This document shows, one piece after another, positions 27,858-37,203 of a DNA stretch of 64,000 bases. The stretch's first letter is position 1; each line of letters begins with the position of its first letter. A program made the position numbers and the translations under genes. The stretch spans positions 248,001 through 312,000 of the forward strand of contig NZ_QWFZ01000039.1 in NCBI RefSeq assembly GCF_003576315.1, given 5' to 3'. The notes under the pieces are model-generated. The model searched no databases. It saw nothing but the letters and a program-made list of their open reading frames with translations, and was not told the origin of the DNA. This DNA is from Henriciella mobilis (GTDB lineage Bacteria > Pseudomonadota > Alphaproteobacteria > Caulobacterales > Hyphomonadaceae).

Positions 27858-28322
27858 TCAGTCGACTCTCTGATTCTTTTCATTCATCGACGCGAAGTCG
27901 ACGGATTCTGGTTTCTGGGCTTCGTGCGGATGCTCGGCGCCGGCATAGACGCGCAGCTTCGACAGCTGCTGGCGGGCCAGCGGGCTTTCACCCGGCATCA
28001 TCCGCTTGACGGCGAGCTCGATGGCCCGCTCCGGGAAACGGCCAGACAGGATCTTGCCGGCCGTCGTTTCCTTGATTCCACCCGGATATCCGGTGTGGCG
28101 GTAATAGGTTTTGTCGCGAAGCTTGTTGCCGGTGAAACGGGCCTTCTCCGCATTGATGATGACGATGTGATCGCCGGTATCGATGTGCGGCGTAAAGTCA
28201 GCGCGATGCTTGCCCCGCAGCCGCTTGGCGACATATGAAGCAAGACGACCGACAACGACATCTGTCGCATCGATGACGATCCACTTGTTCTCCACGTCAG
28301 CTGGTGCGTTATAAGTCTTCAT
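27858..28322 (-). CDS. rplM: 50S ribosomal protein L13
   Basis: 154 aa, early-assembly protein of the large subunit. Signatures [45 protein letters not shown] and YRHTGYPGG are present. The frame extends 7 codons upstream but MKTYNAP at 28322 is the family start. Upstream lies a 36-nt gap to a divergent lipoprotein gene; no distinct promoter could be chosen. Confidence 0.98.
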   Translation of the reverse strand: MKTYNAPADVENKWIVIDATDVVVGRLASYVAKRLRGKHRADFTPHIDTGDHIVIINAEKARFTGNKLRDKTYYRHTGYPGGIKETTAGKILSGRFPERAIELAVKRMMPGESPLARQQLSKLRVYAGAEHPHEAQKPESVDFASMNEKNQRVD

Positions 28323-28358
28323 TGCTCCTCGGGAGCCTCTCATTCGGAGTGTTGGAAT

Positions 28359-29390
28359 ATGTTCAAGCGCCCGCGTTTAAGCGCGCAGACCTTCCCTGTC
28401 AACGCAGGGATCGCCGGTTTCCTGCTTTTCTATGCCGCGTCTTGCTCAGGTCCGCAAGAGCCCGAACAACCGGCGCCGGAGTCTGGCGTTACAGAAGCGC
28501 CCGGCACAGCTGAAACGACAGATCAGGCCGCCACAGAACCCGATACGCTGCCCGCCGTCTGGATGACGCGGGAGCTCGACTTCCCGGTCAGAAGCATTGG
28601 CCTTGCCGGCGGCGCCGGCTCGACATTCGCCGTCGCTTATGATGGCGCCGGCCTCCAGGTCTTCAACTTCGACGGCGAGCGCATTTCCGAAGTATCCGAC
28701 CATGACGTCGCCGCGCTCGCCCAGGGCCGCTACATGTTGCTGTCCGGCACTCCAGTCACGCTCTATCCCGGCATCGATGCCGAGGGCGAGCTGAAAGTCT
28801 GGCTGCATGGCGGGGGCATCCAACCGGCCATAGAGTATGACCTTCGCGGCGCCGAAGGCTCTTCGCTCGCCGGCATCTGCGCCGCCGAGCCAGCCGACCG
28901 CGACTCAGCCCTGCTGCGCATCGCCTACTGGACCGAGGCATCCCCGGCGGTGCTCGAAATTGGTGATCTCGTCGAAAGCGGTGGCGAGCTTGAGTGGCAG
29001 AAGAGCAGTGATGTCTCAGTCAGCGAACCCATCGAAGCCTGCACCTTTATTGCAGACCAGCCGCAGACCTTCGCCGCGCCGGTGGCCGGGGCTTCGGGGC
29101 TCAAACGCCTCGGCCGTGAGACGCTCGTGACACTCGGCGCCGATGGCCGGCTCGATGTCAGCGTCGATGGCGGCGATGTGACCCGCTATGACGTCATCGA
29201 CGGGATCACCGTCGTGGTACCCGACCAGCCAAAAGCCATTGCCGCGACCGGCGATGCCCGCAGCGGAGGCTATCCCGGCGGGCTGATCGTGCTGGGCGGC
29301 GATATTGAGCCGGGCGACCACCGGGTCGTCATGGTCGACCCGAGCAAGGTTACGCTGACGCCGCTGACTGAGGCTGCTGTCGGGCAGTAA
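28359..29390 (+). CDS. Predicted lipoprotein, possibly beta-propeller, function unknown
   Basis: 343 aa. The N-terminus [29 protein letters not shown] is a signal peptide with an acceptable lipobox (AASC), followed by an acid/Pro-rich linker. The rest is rich in beta-strand-like repeats ([49 protein letters not shown]) in which the [17 protein letters not shown] segment faintly recalls beta-propeller phytases. The likeness is weak and no active site was verified. A GGAG lies 9 nt before the ATG. The end overlaps ctaA by 41 nt, antisense. Confidence 0.6.
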   Translation: MFKRPRLSAQTFPVNAGIAGFLLFYAASCSGPQEPEQPAPESGVTEAPGTAETTDQAATEPDTLPAVWMTRELDFPVRSIGLAGGAGSTFAVAYDGAGLQVFNFDGERISEVSDHDVAALAQGRYMLLSGTPVTLYPGIDAEGELKVWLHGGGIQPAIEYDLRGAEGSSLAGICAAEPADRDSALLRIAYWTEASPAVLEIGDLVESGGELEWQKSSDVSVSEPIEACTFIADQPQTFAAPVAGASGLKRLGRETLVTLGADGRLDVSVDGGDVTRYDVIDGITVVVPDQPKAIAATGDARSGGYPGGLIVLGGDIEPGDHRVVMVDPSKVTLTPLTEAAVGQ

Positions 29391-30399
29391 GCCAGACCAG
29401 CCTTACGGACGCCACGAACACGGCGACGCCAAGCGCCTGGTGCAGGATGGCGAGTTTCAGCGGCGCGCCGTTCACCAGCGTAATGATTCCCCATGCCGCT
29501 TGCAGCGTGACCAGCGTTGCAAGCGTCGCGAACTCCCGTGCGCCCGGCTTGCCATACCGCATGACCAGGACGGCCAGTGACAGGCCCCATATGACATAAG
29601 CCAGAAGGCGGTGATTGAATTGCGTCGCTTCGCGCCCTTCGAACAGGCTGCGCAGACCAAGCTCGGCATGGAAATAGTGAGACGGTACAAGTTCGCCAGC
29701 CATGAGCGGCCAGTCGGTATAGGTCCGCCCGGCATCGAGCCCGGCGACCAGCGCGCCGCTCGCCATCTGCAGGAAGATCAGGCCGAGCATCAGCACCGAC
29801 ACCAGCTTCAGCCGCGATGAGACGGCGAGCCCTTCCCGTCTGCCAAGGTCAAGCCACAGCCAGACCGTATACCCGATGATCACCAGCGCGAGGACGAAAT
29901 GGGTCGCCAGCCTGTAGGGCGCGACATCCAGCCGCTCGGTCTCCCCGATCCCGCTGGACACCATCCACCAGCCAATCGCACCTTGCAGGCCACCCAGTGC
30001 GATCAGGCCCAGAAGGTGGCCCGCGAGCGGCTTCGTCAGCCAGCCTTTCAGCCAGAACCAGGCAAAGCCACCAATGGCGACGAGGCCGATCAGCCGGCCG
30101 AACAGGCGATGGCCCCATTCCCACCAGTAGATGTACTGGAACTCGGCCATCGTCATGTTGAAATTCTGTTGCTGGAATTCGGTGGTCTGCTGGTACTTCG
30201 CAAATTCGCTCGCCCAGGCGTCCGCGCCGATGGGTGGCAGGGCGCCGCTGATCGGGTCCCACTCGGTAATCGACAGGCCGGAATCGGTCAGGCGTGTCAT
30301 CCCGCCAATCAGGATCATGGCGTAGACCATGACGGCAATCAGGATCAGCCAGCGGCGAATCCAGAGTGCGGCGATATCACTTTTTGCAGCTTGCCTCAT
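29350..30399 (-). CDS. ctaA: Haem A synthase (COX15/CtaA family)
   Basis: 349 aa with eight predicted helices in two homologous halves. Converts haem O to haem A for aa3-type cytochrome oxidase in the inner membrane. Haem-ligand histidines are visible in WWEWGHRLFGR, RLATHFVLAL, QFNHRLLAY and ILHQALGVAVF; GGMTRLTDSGLSITEWDPISG is the family signature. Its neighbour genes do not form a cytochrome oxidase cluster. Confidence 0.95.
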   Translation of the reverse strand: MRQAAKSDIAALWIRRWLILIAVMVYAMILIGGMTRLTDSGLSITEWDPISGALPPIGADAWASEFAKYQQTTEFQQQNFNMTMAEFQYIYWWEWGHRLFGRLIGLVAIGGFAWFWLKGWLTKPLAGHLLGLIALGGLQGAIGWWMVSSGIGETERLDVAPYRLATHFVLALVIIGYTVWLWLDLGRREGLAVSSRLKLVSVLMLGLIFLQMASGALVAGLDAGRTYTDWPLMAGELVPSHYFHAELGLRSLFEGREATQFNHRLLAYVIWGLSLAVLVMRYGKPGAREFATLATLVTLQAAWGIITLVNGAPLKLAILHQALGVAVFVASVRLVWLTARQQPQSAASA

Positions 30400-30484
30400 G
30401 CGCCCCTATCTGACGTGAACCACCGCATCTGCAAGCGGCCAAGGCGTCGCATCCCGCAGTTTGTTGCAGTTCAAGGAGAAGACA

Positions 30485-30676
30485 TTGCGCAAGATCGTCG
30501 CCGGAATCACCCTGCTTGCCTTCATCGCACTGTGGATATTCCTCGCGGCCACCATCGGCACGCGCATCACAGGCGCGCCGGATTGGCTGCAGCTGGTCTT
30601 CTATGTCATTGCCGGGGTCGCCTGGGTCATCCCGCTGCGCCCGCTGATGCGCTGGATGAATTCGCGCCCGTCCTGA
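30485..30676 (+). CDS. DUF2842 small membrane protein
   Basis: 63 aa with two hydrophobic helices (ITLLAFIALWIFLAATIG and LQLVFYVIAGVAWVIPLRPLM) and the conserved WxxPLRPLMRWM end of DUF2842, a small alphaproteobacterial family of unknown function. The start is TTG at 30485 (MRKIVAGITLLAF), chosen because AAGGAG lies 6 nt before it; an upstream TTG at 30461 has no such site. The stop abuts the stop of the convergent Psd-like gene with no spacing. Confidence 0.8.
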   Translation: MRKIVAGITLLAFIALWIFLAATIGTRITGAPDWLQLVFYVIAGVAWVIPLRPLMRWMNSRPS

Positions 30677-31657
30677 TCAGCTGTCCTTGGGCTTGTCGGG
30701 ATCGTCGGACAGGCTGCTCGCCTTCCGCCTGAGACGCGCAAACATCTCGGCCGGGTCATTGCGGCGCGGATCGTCCGGGTCGAGATCATCGGTACCGGTT
30801 TCGTCGTCAGCCTCGCCTGTCGCCTCAGCTTCAGTCTCGCTGCCGCCTGGTTCCGCGTCGTCCTTATCCTCGTCCCCCTTGAAGGCTTCAGCCACTTCAG
30901 GCGGAAGCGTATCGGCGACTGGTTCCTCATCTTCATATTCCGGCGCAGGCGGCCTGAACCCATCGGCAGTTACGCCAGTCAGGTCGATCAGCGCCGTCTC
31001 GCCGCCAATCAACGTCCGTCCCGGCTCAACCAGGATCTTGCCTTCCAGCGGCACAAAGACATCACACCAGCCACCCAGCCGGCGCGTGCCGATGGTCTTG
31101 CCGGCGGTAACCCGGTCTCCCGCGTCCGCGCGCGTTTCAAGCCGCGGCCCGAGACCGCCTGTCGCGACACGCAGGCCGACCGGAACGGAATCGCCTTCTA
31201 TCGCGAAGTACAGCACTTCCAGGCCGGCGGAATCTGGCTGCATCGCTGCGAAGGCTTCGGCGGCGCCTTCCTCACGAACGAGGTGATCGATGGTGCCCTC
31301 GACCGGGGCGTGGATGTTGTTGGAGGAAAAGGGCGAGGATGAAATCCGCACCCGCATGGCCGGCTCGCTCATGCGAAGCTCCTCTGGCGGATCGGCTTCC
31401 TCGATCGAGACGACGACCCCATCGCAGGGTGCGATCACGAGGCCGGGCTCGTCAGGGCTGACGCGTTCGGCTGTGCGGGTTGCGAAAAGCAGGACAAGGC
31501 CAGGAATGAAGGCCAGCCAGAAAAGCGGGCCCCACAGCATGCCGAGCAGAATGCCGAGCAACCACGCCGCGAGAAAGCCGACAATGCCTTCCAGGTCGAA
31601 CCCGCTCTGGAACCAGGGAAATGTCCTGTCTGCGACTGACTTGCTCTTCTTGGCCAT
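30677..31657 (-). CDS. Phosphatidylserine-decarboxylase homologue lacking catalytic residues
   Basis: 326 aa. N-terminal helices and the sequence from GLVIAPCDG to GGETALIDL align without large gaps to the short Psd enzymes of rhizobia and relatives. D79 (APCDG) is kept, but the histidine of the DVHVNR motif is N113 (FSSNNIHAPVEG) and the serine that becomes the pyruvoyl group, normally in FGSR, is G196 (RLGGWCDVF). A protein without that serine cannot self-process. The C-terminal ~100 residues are a disordered acidic tail. No pssA follows. It lies 17 nt after the ABC exporter with AAGGA as its ribosome site. Probably a pseudoenzyme with a binding or structural role, by inference. Confidence 0.8.
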   Translation of the reverse strand: MAKKSKSVADRTFPWFQSGFDLEGIVGFLAAWLLGILLGMLWGPLFWLAFIPGLVLLFATRTAERVSPDEPGLVIAPCDGVVVSIEEADPPEELRMSEPAMRVRISSSPFSSNNIHAPVEGTIDHLVREEGAAEAFAAMQPDSAGLEVLYFAIEGDSVPVGLRVATGGLGPRLETRADAGDRVTAGKTIGTRRLGGWCDVFVPLEGKILVEPGRTLIGGETALIDLTGVTADGFRPPAPEYEDEEPVADTLPPEVAEAFKGDEDKDDAEPGGSETEAEATGEADDETGTDDLDPDDPRRNDPAEMFARLRRKASSLSDDPDKPKDS

Positions 31658-31674
31658 CTTGTCCTTCCGTAATC

Positions 31675-33522
31675 CTATTCGGCGACAGCAGCGAGTTTGT
31701 CCCTCGCGGCCTGGCGCTCCCACATGCGGGCATAGGTGCCATCTTGAGCTAAAAGCCTAGCATGAGACCCGCGTTCCACGATACGGCCTTCTTCAAGAAC
31801 GATAATTTCGTCCGAGTTCTGCACGGTTGAGAGGCGGTGCGCGACCGTCAGCGTCGTCCGCCCCTTCGCGGCCTCGTCGAGCGCGTCCTGCACGGCCGCC
31901 TCAGTTGCGCTGTCGAGCGCTGATGTCGCTTCATCAAGGACGAGGACCGCCGGATCGGCCAGGATGACGCGCGCAATTCCGACACGCTGCTTCTCGCCAC
32001 CCGACAGCTTCAGACCACGCTCGCCGACACGCGTTTCCCAGCCATCCGGCAGGGACTGAATAAACGGAAGCAGCTGGGCGCGCCGGGCGGCATTCTCGAG
32101 ATTCTCAAGGCTCGCATCGGGACGCGCATACGCAATGTTCGCGCGGATCGTGTCATTGAACAGGACGACATCCTGCGGCACCAGGCCGAGCGCGCCGCGC
32201 AGGGAAGCCTGGGTCAGGTCCCGCACATCCTGTCCGTCGACCAGCACCGCGCCGTCATCCACATCGTAGAACCGGAACAAAAGCTTCAGCAGCGTGGACT
32301 TGCCAGCCCCGGACGTGCCGACAAAGGCGACCTTCTTGCCTGGCTCGACCTCGAAGGAGATGTCGCGGACGCCGACCGCTCTCGCATCATGGGTGAAAGC
32401 CACATTGCGGAACTCGACACGGCCCTCCGGATCGGTGAGCGCATGGGCGTCCGGCTTGTCGGCGACTTCCGGCACCATGCCGAGCAGCCCGTGCAGTTTT
32501 TCAAGGTCAACCGCGCCTTGCTTGATCTCGCGCCAGGCAAACCCGAGAATGTTCAGCGGCGCATAAAGGCTCAACAGGACCAGCATGACTGCCGTCAGGT
32601 CCCCGACCTCCATTGTGCCCTGCTTGTAGTTCCAGGCTGACAGCGCGAGCACGGCCAGCAGGCCGGCATTCATGATGAAAGCCTGGACCCCGTTCAGCAG
32701 GTACATGCTGCGCATCGCCTCGACATAGCGCTCATTGTAGCGCCGCATCGCATCGTCATAACGGCTGGTCTCGCGCTCTTCGGCGGCGAAAGCCTTGACG
32801 GTTTCGAAATTGGTCAGCGTGTCGATGGAGACCGCCCGCAACTCCGTGTCGGCCCGGTTCATGCGCCGGCGCTGGCGCACGCGCCATTCGGTGATGATCA
32901 CCGTGGCAACGATATAGATGGCCACGGTACCGACGGCGATCAGGGAGAGACGGATATCATAGGCGACACCGAGGGCGATGGCGGCCAGCGTCAGCCGCAC
33001 GAAGGTCGGACCGATATTGAAGGCGAGGAAGCGGATCAGATAGTCCACCGCCGAGGCCGCCCGCTCGATGACACGGTTCAGCGCGCCGGACCGCCGCGTC
33101 TGGTGAAAGGCCAGCGACAGGGACTGGGCATGGCCGAACGCATCGACGCAGGCGATCCGCTGCGCATCCTGGCTGACCGGGCTGAAAAGAGCGTCGCGCG
33201 CCTGCGGCAAGGCGGCGGCGAGAAAGCGAAGGCCGATAGCCAATGCGATCCAGGCCAGCGCCACCATGAGCGGCTGCGCCTCGGCGCCTTCCCGTCCGGC
33301 CACCTTGTTGATCGCATCGCCAAGTATGATGGGCGAGATGACTTCCAGCACAGCGGCGGCCAGCGTCAGCACGATGGCAATCCCCATGACGGGGCGCCAT
33401 TTCGACAGTTCCGGCCGCCAGAGCAGCTTCAGAATGCGCGCTATGGACTTCCCCAGGCCGCCATCCGCGCTGTCGATCTTGTCATTATCGGGTTCACCAG
33501 CCATCGTCTTCATGGGCGCCAT
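31675..33522 (-). CDS. Atm1/HMT-type ABC exporter (fused permease-ATPase)
   Basis: About 615 aa. Six TM helices (residues ~30-330) then an ABC domain: Walker A FVGTSGAGKSTLLKLLFRF, signature LSGGEKQRVGIARVIL, Walker B VLVLDEATSALD and the H-loop TVAHRLSTV. The permease segment ISPIILGDAINKVAGREGAEAQPLMVALAW and NYKQGTMEVGDLTAVMLVLLSLYAPLNILGFAWREIKQ is that of the Atm1/ABCB7 family, which exports glutathione-bound sulfur or metals. The start is uncertain: ATGs at 33522, 33513 and 33504 all precede the domain. Immediately downstream is the Psd-like gene, which it may be coexpressed with. Confidence 0.9.
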   Translation of the reverse strand: MAPMKTMAGEPDNDKIDSADGGLGKSIARILKLLWRPELSKWRPVMGIAIVLTLAAAVLEVISPIILGDAINKVAGREGAEAQPLMVALAWIALAIGLRFLAAALPQARDALFSPVSQDAQRIACVDAFGHAQSLSLAFHQTRRSGALNRVIERAASAVDYLIRFLAFNIGPTFVRLTLAAIALGVAYDIRLSLIAVGTVAIYIVATVIITEWRVRQRRRMNRADTELRAVSIDTLTNFETVKAFAAEERETSRYDDAMRRYNERYVEAMRSMYLLNGVQAFIMNAGLLAVLALSAWNYKQGTMEVGDLTAVMLVLLSLYAPLNILGFAWREIKQGAVDLEKLHGLLGMVPEVADKPDAHALTDPEGRVEFRNVAFTHDARAVGVRDISFEVEPGKKVAFVGTSGAGKSTLLKLLFRFYDVDDGAVLVDGQDVRDLTQASLRGALGLVPQDVVLFNDTIRANIAYARPDASLENLENAARRAQLLPFIQSLPDGWETRVGERGLKLSGGEKQRVGIARVILADPAVLVLDEATSALDSATEAAVQDALDEAAKGRTTLTVAHRLSTVQNSDEIIVLEEGRIVERGSHARLLAQDGTYARMWERQAARDKLAAVAE

Positions 33523-33614
33523 ATGGGGCCAAATGCAGCTTAGGAACAGAGGATTACTGGCACGAATCCCTGCATCACGATACATGCCCTGCCGTCGATC
33601 TTGAGGAAGACAGA

Positions 33615-34178
33615 ATGCCGAAGCTGAAATCCATCTGTGTCTATTGCGGTTCCTCGAACGAGGTGAAGCCGGCCTATATCGAACTGGCGCGGGCGCTTGG
33701 ACGCAGCCTCGCGCAGCAGGATCTCAAGCTCGTCTATGGCGGCGGCGGCGTCGGCCTCATGGGGGCGTGCGCCCGGGCCGTTCACGAGGCTGGCGGCGAA
33801 GTCCTTGGAATCATGCCGAAATTCCTGCTCCAGAAGGAACGCATCTTCGAGGATGTCGAGCACCGAATCGTCGACGACATGCACACCCGCAAGCAGATGA
33901 TGTTCGATGAGAGCGATGCCTTCATTGTCCTGCCCGGCGGCATCGGCACGCTTGAGGAAGCTGTTGAAATGCTGAGCTGGGCGCGCCTCGGCCTGCATGC
34001 CAAGCCAATGGCTTTTCTCGACGAGGACGGCTTCTGGTCGCCCTTCTTCGAACTGATGGATCACATCATCGACGGCAAGTTCACACCGGAAGAGTTCCGG
34101 GCCTGTCTCGTCCACGAGAAAACGCCCGAAGGCGCGCTCTCAGCCCTTCGGGACCGCGTTATCGTGATGGACAGCTAG
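33615..34178 (+). CDS. LOG-family nucleotide phosphoribohydrolase
   Basis: 187 aa. Has the LOG signature PGGIGTLEEAVEMLSW and the nucleotide-binding GGGGVGLMGACARAV. These proteins cleave the N-glycosidic bond of nucleoside 5'-monophosphates; in plants and some bacteria this releases cytokinin from its riboside phosphate. AMP/purine phosphoribohydrolase activity is as likely here. Family (TIGR00730) clear, substrate not. Converges on gltX with 4 nt between the stops. Confidence 0.9.
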   Translation: MPKLKSICVYCGSSNEVKPAYIELARALGRSLAQQDLKLVYGGGGVGLMGACARAVHEAGGEVLGIMPKFLLQKERIFEDVEHRIVDDMHTRKQMMFDESDAFIVLPGGIGTLEEAVEMLSWARLGLHAKPMAFLDEDGFWSPFFELMDHIIDGKFTPEEFRACLVHEKTPEGALSALRDRVIVMDS

Positions 34179-34182
34179 GCCT

Positions 34183-35526
34183 TCAGGCTTTCGACAGACG
34201 CCGAACCACGGCCTCACGCCCGATCAGGGGCAGGATGACGCCCATGTCCGGGCCATGCTCCTGGCCGGTGAGCGCCTTGCGCAGCGGCATGAACAGGCCG
34301 CGCCCCTTGCGGCCCGAGGCCTCTTTCAGCGCGCCCGTCCAGTTTTTCCAGGTCTCGGAATTGATCTCGCCCTCCGGCAGCAGTTCGGATGCCTGCCGGA
34401 TGAAGTCCTCGTCCTCGGCATCGACGATGGGCTCGATCTGGCCATAGGCGATATCCGCGAAATCCTTCGCATCGTTCACCGTCTGGCAGTTCTCACGCAC
34501 GGCAAGCCAGAAGCGCTCATTGGCCGCTTCCGGCGAGATCGCCTCCAGCTGCGCCTTCACCGCTTCGAATGGCATGGCGTGAACAAGCGTCGCGTTCAGC
34601 GCCAGCAGGTCCCGCTCGTCGAACTTTGCCGGCGCCCGGCCGATCTTCGAGAAGGCAAACTCCGATGCGAGCACGTCAAGCGAGTCGCGCGCCTCGATAT
34701 TGTCGCTCGTGCCGAGCTTGGCGAGATGCGAGAGGATCGCCATCGGGAAGATGCCGCGCGCTTCGAGCGTGTCCATGCTGAGTGAACCGAGCCGCTTGGA
34801 AAACGCCCCGCCCTCGGCATCGACCAGGAGCGGCGTGTGCGCCATATCCGGGGCCGTTCCGCCAAGCGCCTTGAAGATTTCAATCTGGGCGCCGGAATTG
34901 GTGACGTGGTCCTCGCCGCGCACGACATGCGTGATCTTCGCATCGATATCATCGACCACCGACGGCAGCGTATAGAGATAGGAGCCGTCCTCGCGGATCA
35001 GAACCGGGTCCGACACGCTGGCTGTATCAATGCTTTGCGGGCCGCGCACCAGGTCGTTCCATTCGACGCGCTCGCCAGACAATTTGAAACGCCAGTGCGG
35101 CTTGCGGCCTTCGGCTTCGTATTTCGCCTTGTCCTCATCGGTGAGATTCAGCGCCGCGCGGTCATAGACCGGCGGGCGCCCGCGCGAGAGCGCAATCTTG
35201 CGCTTGCGGTCGAGCTCGTCTGCGGTCTCGTAGCAGGCATAGAGCAGGCCAATGTCGCGCAGCTTGTCGGCTGCGGCGTCATACATGCCGAAGCGCTTAG
35301 ACTGGTTGAACGTGTCGTCCCAGACGAGGCCGAGCCAGGTCAGGTCCGCCTTCAGCCCGTCTTCATAGGCTTGCGTCGAGCGTTCGGTATCAGTGTCGTC
35401 GATCCGCAGGATGAACGTCCCGCCCTGCCCCTTGGCGAACAGCCAGTTGATCAGTGCGGTGCGGACATTGCCGACATGGAGCTTGCCGGTCGGAGACGGC
35501 GCGAAACGGACTATGGGTGAAGACAT
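34183..35526 (-). CDS. gltX: Glutamyl-tRNA synthetase
   Basis: 447 aa, class I synthetase. The HIGH motif is HVGN (SPTGKLHVGNVRTAL) and the KMSKS equivalent is FSKRLGS. Alphaproteobacteria often have two gltX copies, one of which may favour tRNA-Gln; sequence alone cannot tell which this is. The start is the ATG at 35526, which overlaps the nadE stop by one base (TGATG), rather than the TTG one codon before. Length is slightly short but normal for the alphaproteobacterial type. Confidence 0.94.
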   Translation of the reverse strand: MSSPIVRFAPSPTGKLHVGNVRTALINWLFAKGQGGTFILRIDDTDTERSTQAYEDGLKADLTWLGLVWDDTFNQSKRFGMYDAAADKLRDIGLLYACYETADELDRKRKIALSRGRPPVYDRAALNLTDEDKAKYEAEGRKPHWRFKLSGERVEWNDLVRGPQSIDTASVSDPVLIREDGSYLYTLPSVVDDIDAKITHVVRGEDHVTNSGAQIEIFKALGGTAPDMAHTPLLVDAEGGAFSKRLGSLSMDTLEARGIFPMAILSHLAKLGTSDNIEARDSLDVLASEFAFSKIGRAPAKFDERDLLALNATLVHAMPFEAVKAQLEAISPEAANERFWLAVRENCQTVNDAKDFADIAYGQIEPIVDAEDEDFIRQASELLPEGEINSETWKNWTGALKEASGRKGRGLFMPLRKALTGQEHGPDMGVILPLIGREAVVRRLSKA

Positions 35527-37181
35527 CAATCGTCCCTGAAACGGTTCGTGATCGGATAGCGGCGGTCGCGGCCGAAATTCTTGCCGCCGACCTTCGCGCC
35601 GGGCGGCGCCTGCCTACGCTTGTATTCGGCAAGATACAAGAGATGCTCGATCCGTTTGACAGTCGCCTCGTCATGACCGCGGGCCATGATGTCGCGAATG
35701 TCCTCTTCATTATCGACAAGACCGCGCAGGATGTCGTCGAGCGTGTCGTAAGGCGGCAGCGAATCCTCGTCCTTCTGGTCCGCTCGCAATTCGGCGGATG
35801 GCGGCTTGGTGATGATGCGCTCAGGGATGACCTCGCCGGCCGGACCGAGCGCGCCTTTCGGATGATGCTCGTTGCGCCAGCGCGACAGGGCGAAGACTTC
35901 CGTCTTGTAGAAGTCCTTCAGCGGGTTGTAGCCGCCGCACATGTCGCCATAGAGCGTCGCATAGCCGACCGCCATTTCGGACTTGTTGCCGGTGGTGACC
36001 ACCATGTGGCCGAACTTGTTCGACAGCGCCATAAGCGTCACGCCGCGCAGGCGCGACTGGATGTTTTCCTCCGTCGTGTCCGGCTGGGTTTCGGCAAAGG
36101 CATCGCCCAGCATCTCATCCATCGCGCTGACGCCCGGGGCAATATTGATGATGTCATAGCGCACACCCAGCATTCCCGCGCAGAGCTTGGCGTCCTCCAA
36201 ACTTTCGGACGAGGTGTATTTCGACGGCATCATCACGCACCAGACCCGCTCAGGGCCGAGCGCATCGACGGCGATGGCCGCCGTCAGCGCGCTGTCGATG
36301 CCGCCTGACAAGCCGATCACAACGCCCGGAAACCGGTTCTTGTTGACGTAGTCTCCAAGCGCCAGCGTCGCTGCGCGGTATTCCATGTGCCAGCCATCAT
36401 GATCGAGCCGGCAGCCGCGATCCTTCAGGATGAAGCGTTTGGCCTCGATATCGAACTCGGTCAGCTCCGTCCCGGCCTCGAACTGGCCTATGAGGCCGCA
36501 GCGCTCGCCATGGGTGGAGTTGGTGGCATAGGAACCGCCGTCGAAAACCAGCTCATCCTGTCCGCCGACCTGGTTGACGAAGAGGTATGGCAGGTCGAGC
36601 CCGCTCCAGCGGTCGAAGGCTTCAGCGCGTTCCGCATGGATGCTGCGCCGCCATGGCGAGCCGTTCGGAACGATCAGAAGGTCCGCGCCCGCCTCTTTCG
36701 CCGCTTTCGGTACGCGTTCGAACCAGACATCCTCGCAGATGGCGAGACCGATCTTCACGCCTTTCAGCTCGACGACGCAGGCCGGCGAGCGGCCCTTCTC
36801 GAACAGGCGCTGCTCGTCGAATACGCCATAATTGGGCAGTTCCTGCTTGTCATAGCGCGCAGAGATCCGACCGTCTTCGCAATAGATAATGGAGTTGAAC
36901 AGGCCATCATCCTGCCAGGGCGACCCGATGATACAGGCGGGCCGCTCTGCGGTTTCGCTGGCCAGCTTGCGGACCGCTTCCATGCAGTCTTCGACGGCGC
37001 TTGGCTTCAGGACAAGATCTTCCGGCGGATAGCCGAGGATCAGCATTTCCGCGAATACGACAAGGTCAGCGCCTTTTTCAGCGCCTTCCTTCAGGGCCGC
37101 ACGTGCCAGTTCGAGATTGCCGTCAATGTCGCCGACAATCGGGTTTAGCTGGGCGGTTAGAATCTTCAGCGTCTTCGTCAT
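35526..37181 (-). CDS. nadE: Glutamine-dependent NAD+ synthetase
   Basis: 551 aa. Amidates deamido-NAD using ammonia from glutamine. Residues ~1-250 are the glutaminase/nitrilase domain with the Glu (FAEMLILGYPPEDL), Lys (YDKQELPNYGVFDE) and Cys (LAICEDVWF) triad. Residues ~270-550 are the synthetase with the pyrophosphatase loop SGGIDSALTAAIA. ATG 37181 (MTKTLKILT) is preferred to GTG 37190 three codons upstream. It lies 22 nt after the aminotransferase gene and overlaps gltX by one base. Confidence 0.96.
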   Translation of the reverse strand: MTKTLKILTAQLNPIVGDIDGNLELARAALKEGAEKGADLVVFAEMLILGYPPEDLVLKPSAVEDCMEAVRKLASETAERPACIIGSPWQDDGLFNSIIYCEDGRISARYDKQELPNYGVFDEQRLFEKGRSPACVVELKGVKIGLAICEDVWFERVPKAAKEAGADLLIVPNGSPWRRSIHAERAEAFDRWSGLDLPYLFVNQVGGQDELVFDGGSYATNSTHGERCGLIGQFEAGTELTEFDIEAKRFILKDRGCRLDHDGWHMEYRAATLALGDYVNKNRFPGVVIGLSGGIDSALTAAIAVDALGPERVWCVMMPSKYTSSESLEDAKLCAGMLGVRYDIINIAPGVSAMDEMLGDAFAETQPDTTEENIQSRLRGVTLMALSNKFGHMVVTTGNKSEMAVGYATLYGDMCGGYNPLKDFYKTEVFALSRWRNEHHPKGALGPAGEVIPERIITKPPSAELRADQKDEDSLPPYDTLDDILRGLVDNEEDIRDIMARGHDEATVKRIEHLLYLAEYKRRQAPPGAKVGGKNFGRDRRYPITNRFRDD

Positions 37182-37203
37182 TCCGCTCACTTAAAGAGCG
37201 TTG

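Noticed and set aside
34183-35526. gltX as a possible truncated or pseudo-synthetase
   Set aside because: Both catalytic motifs (HVGN and FSKR) and a normal length are present.
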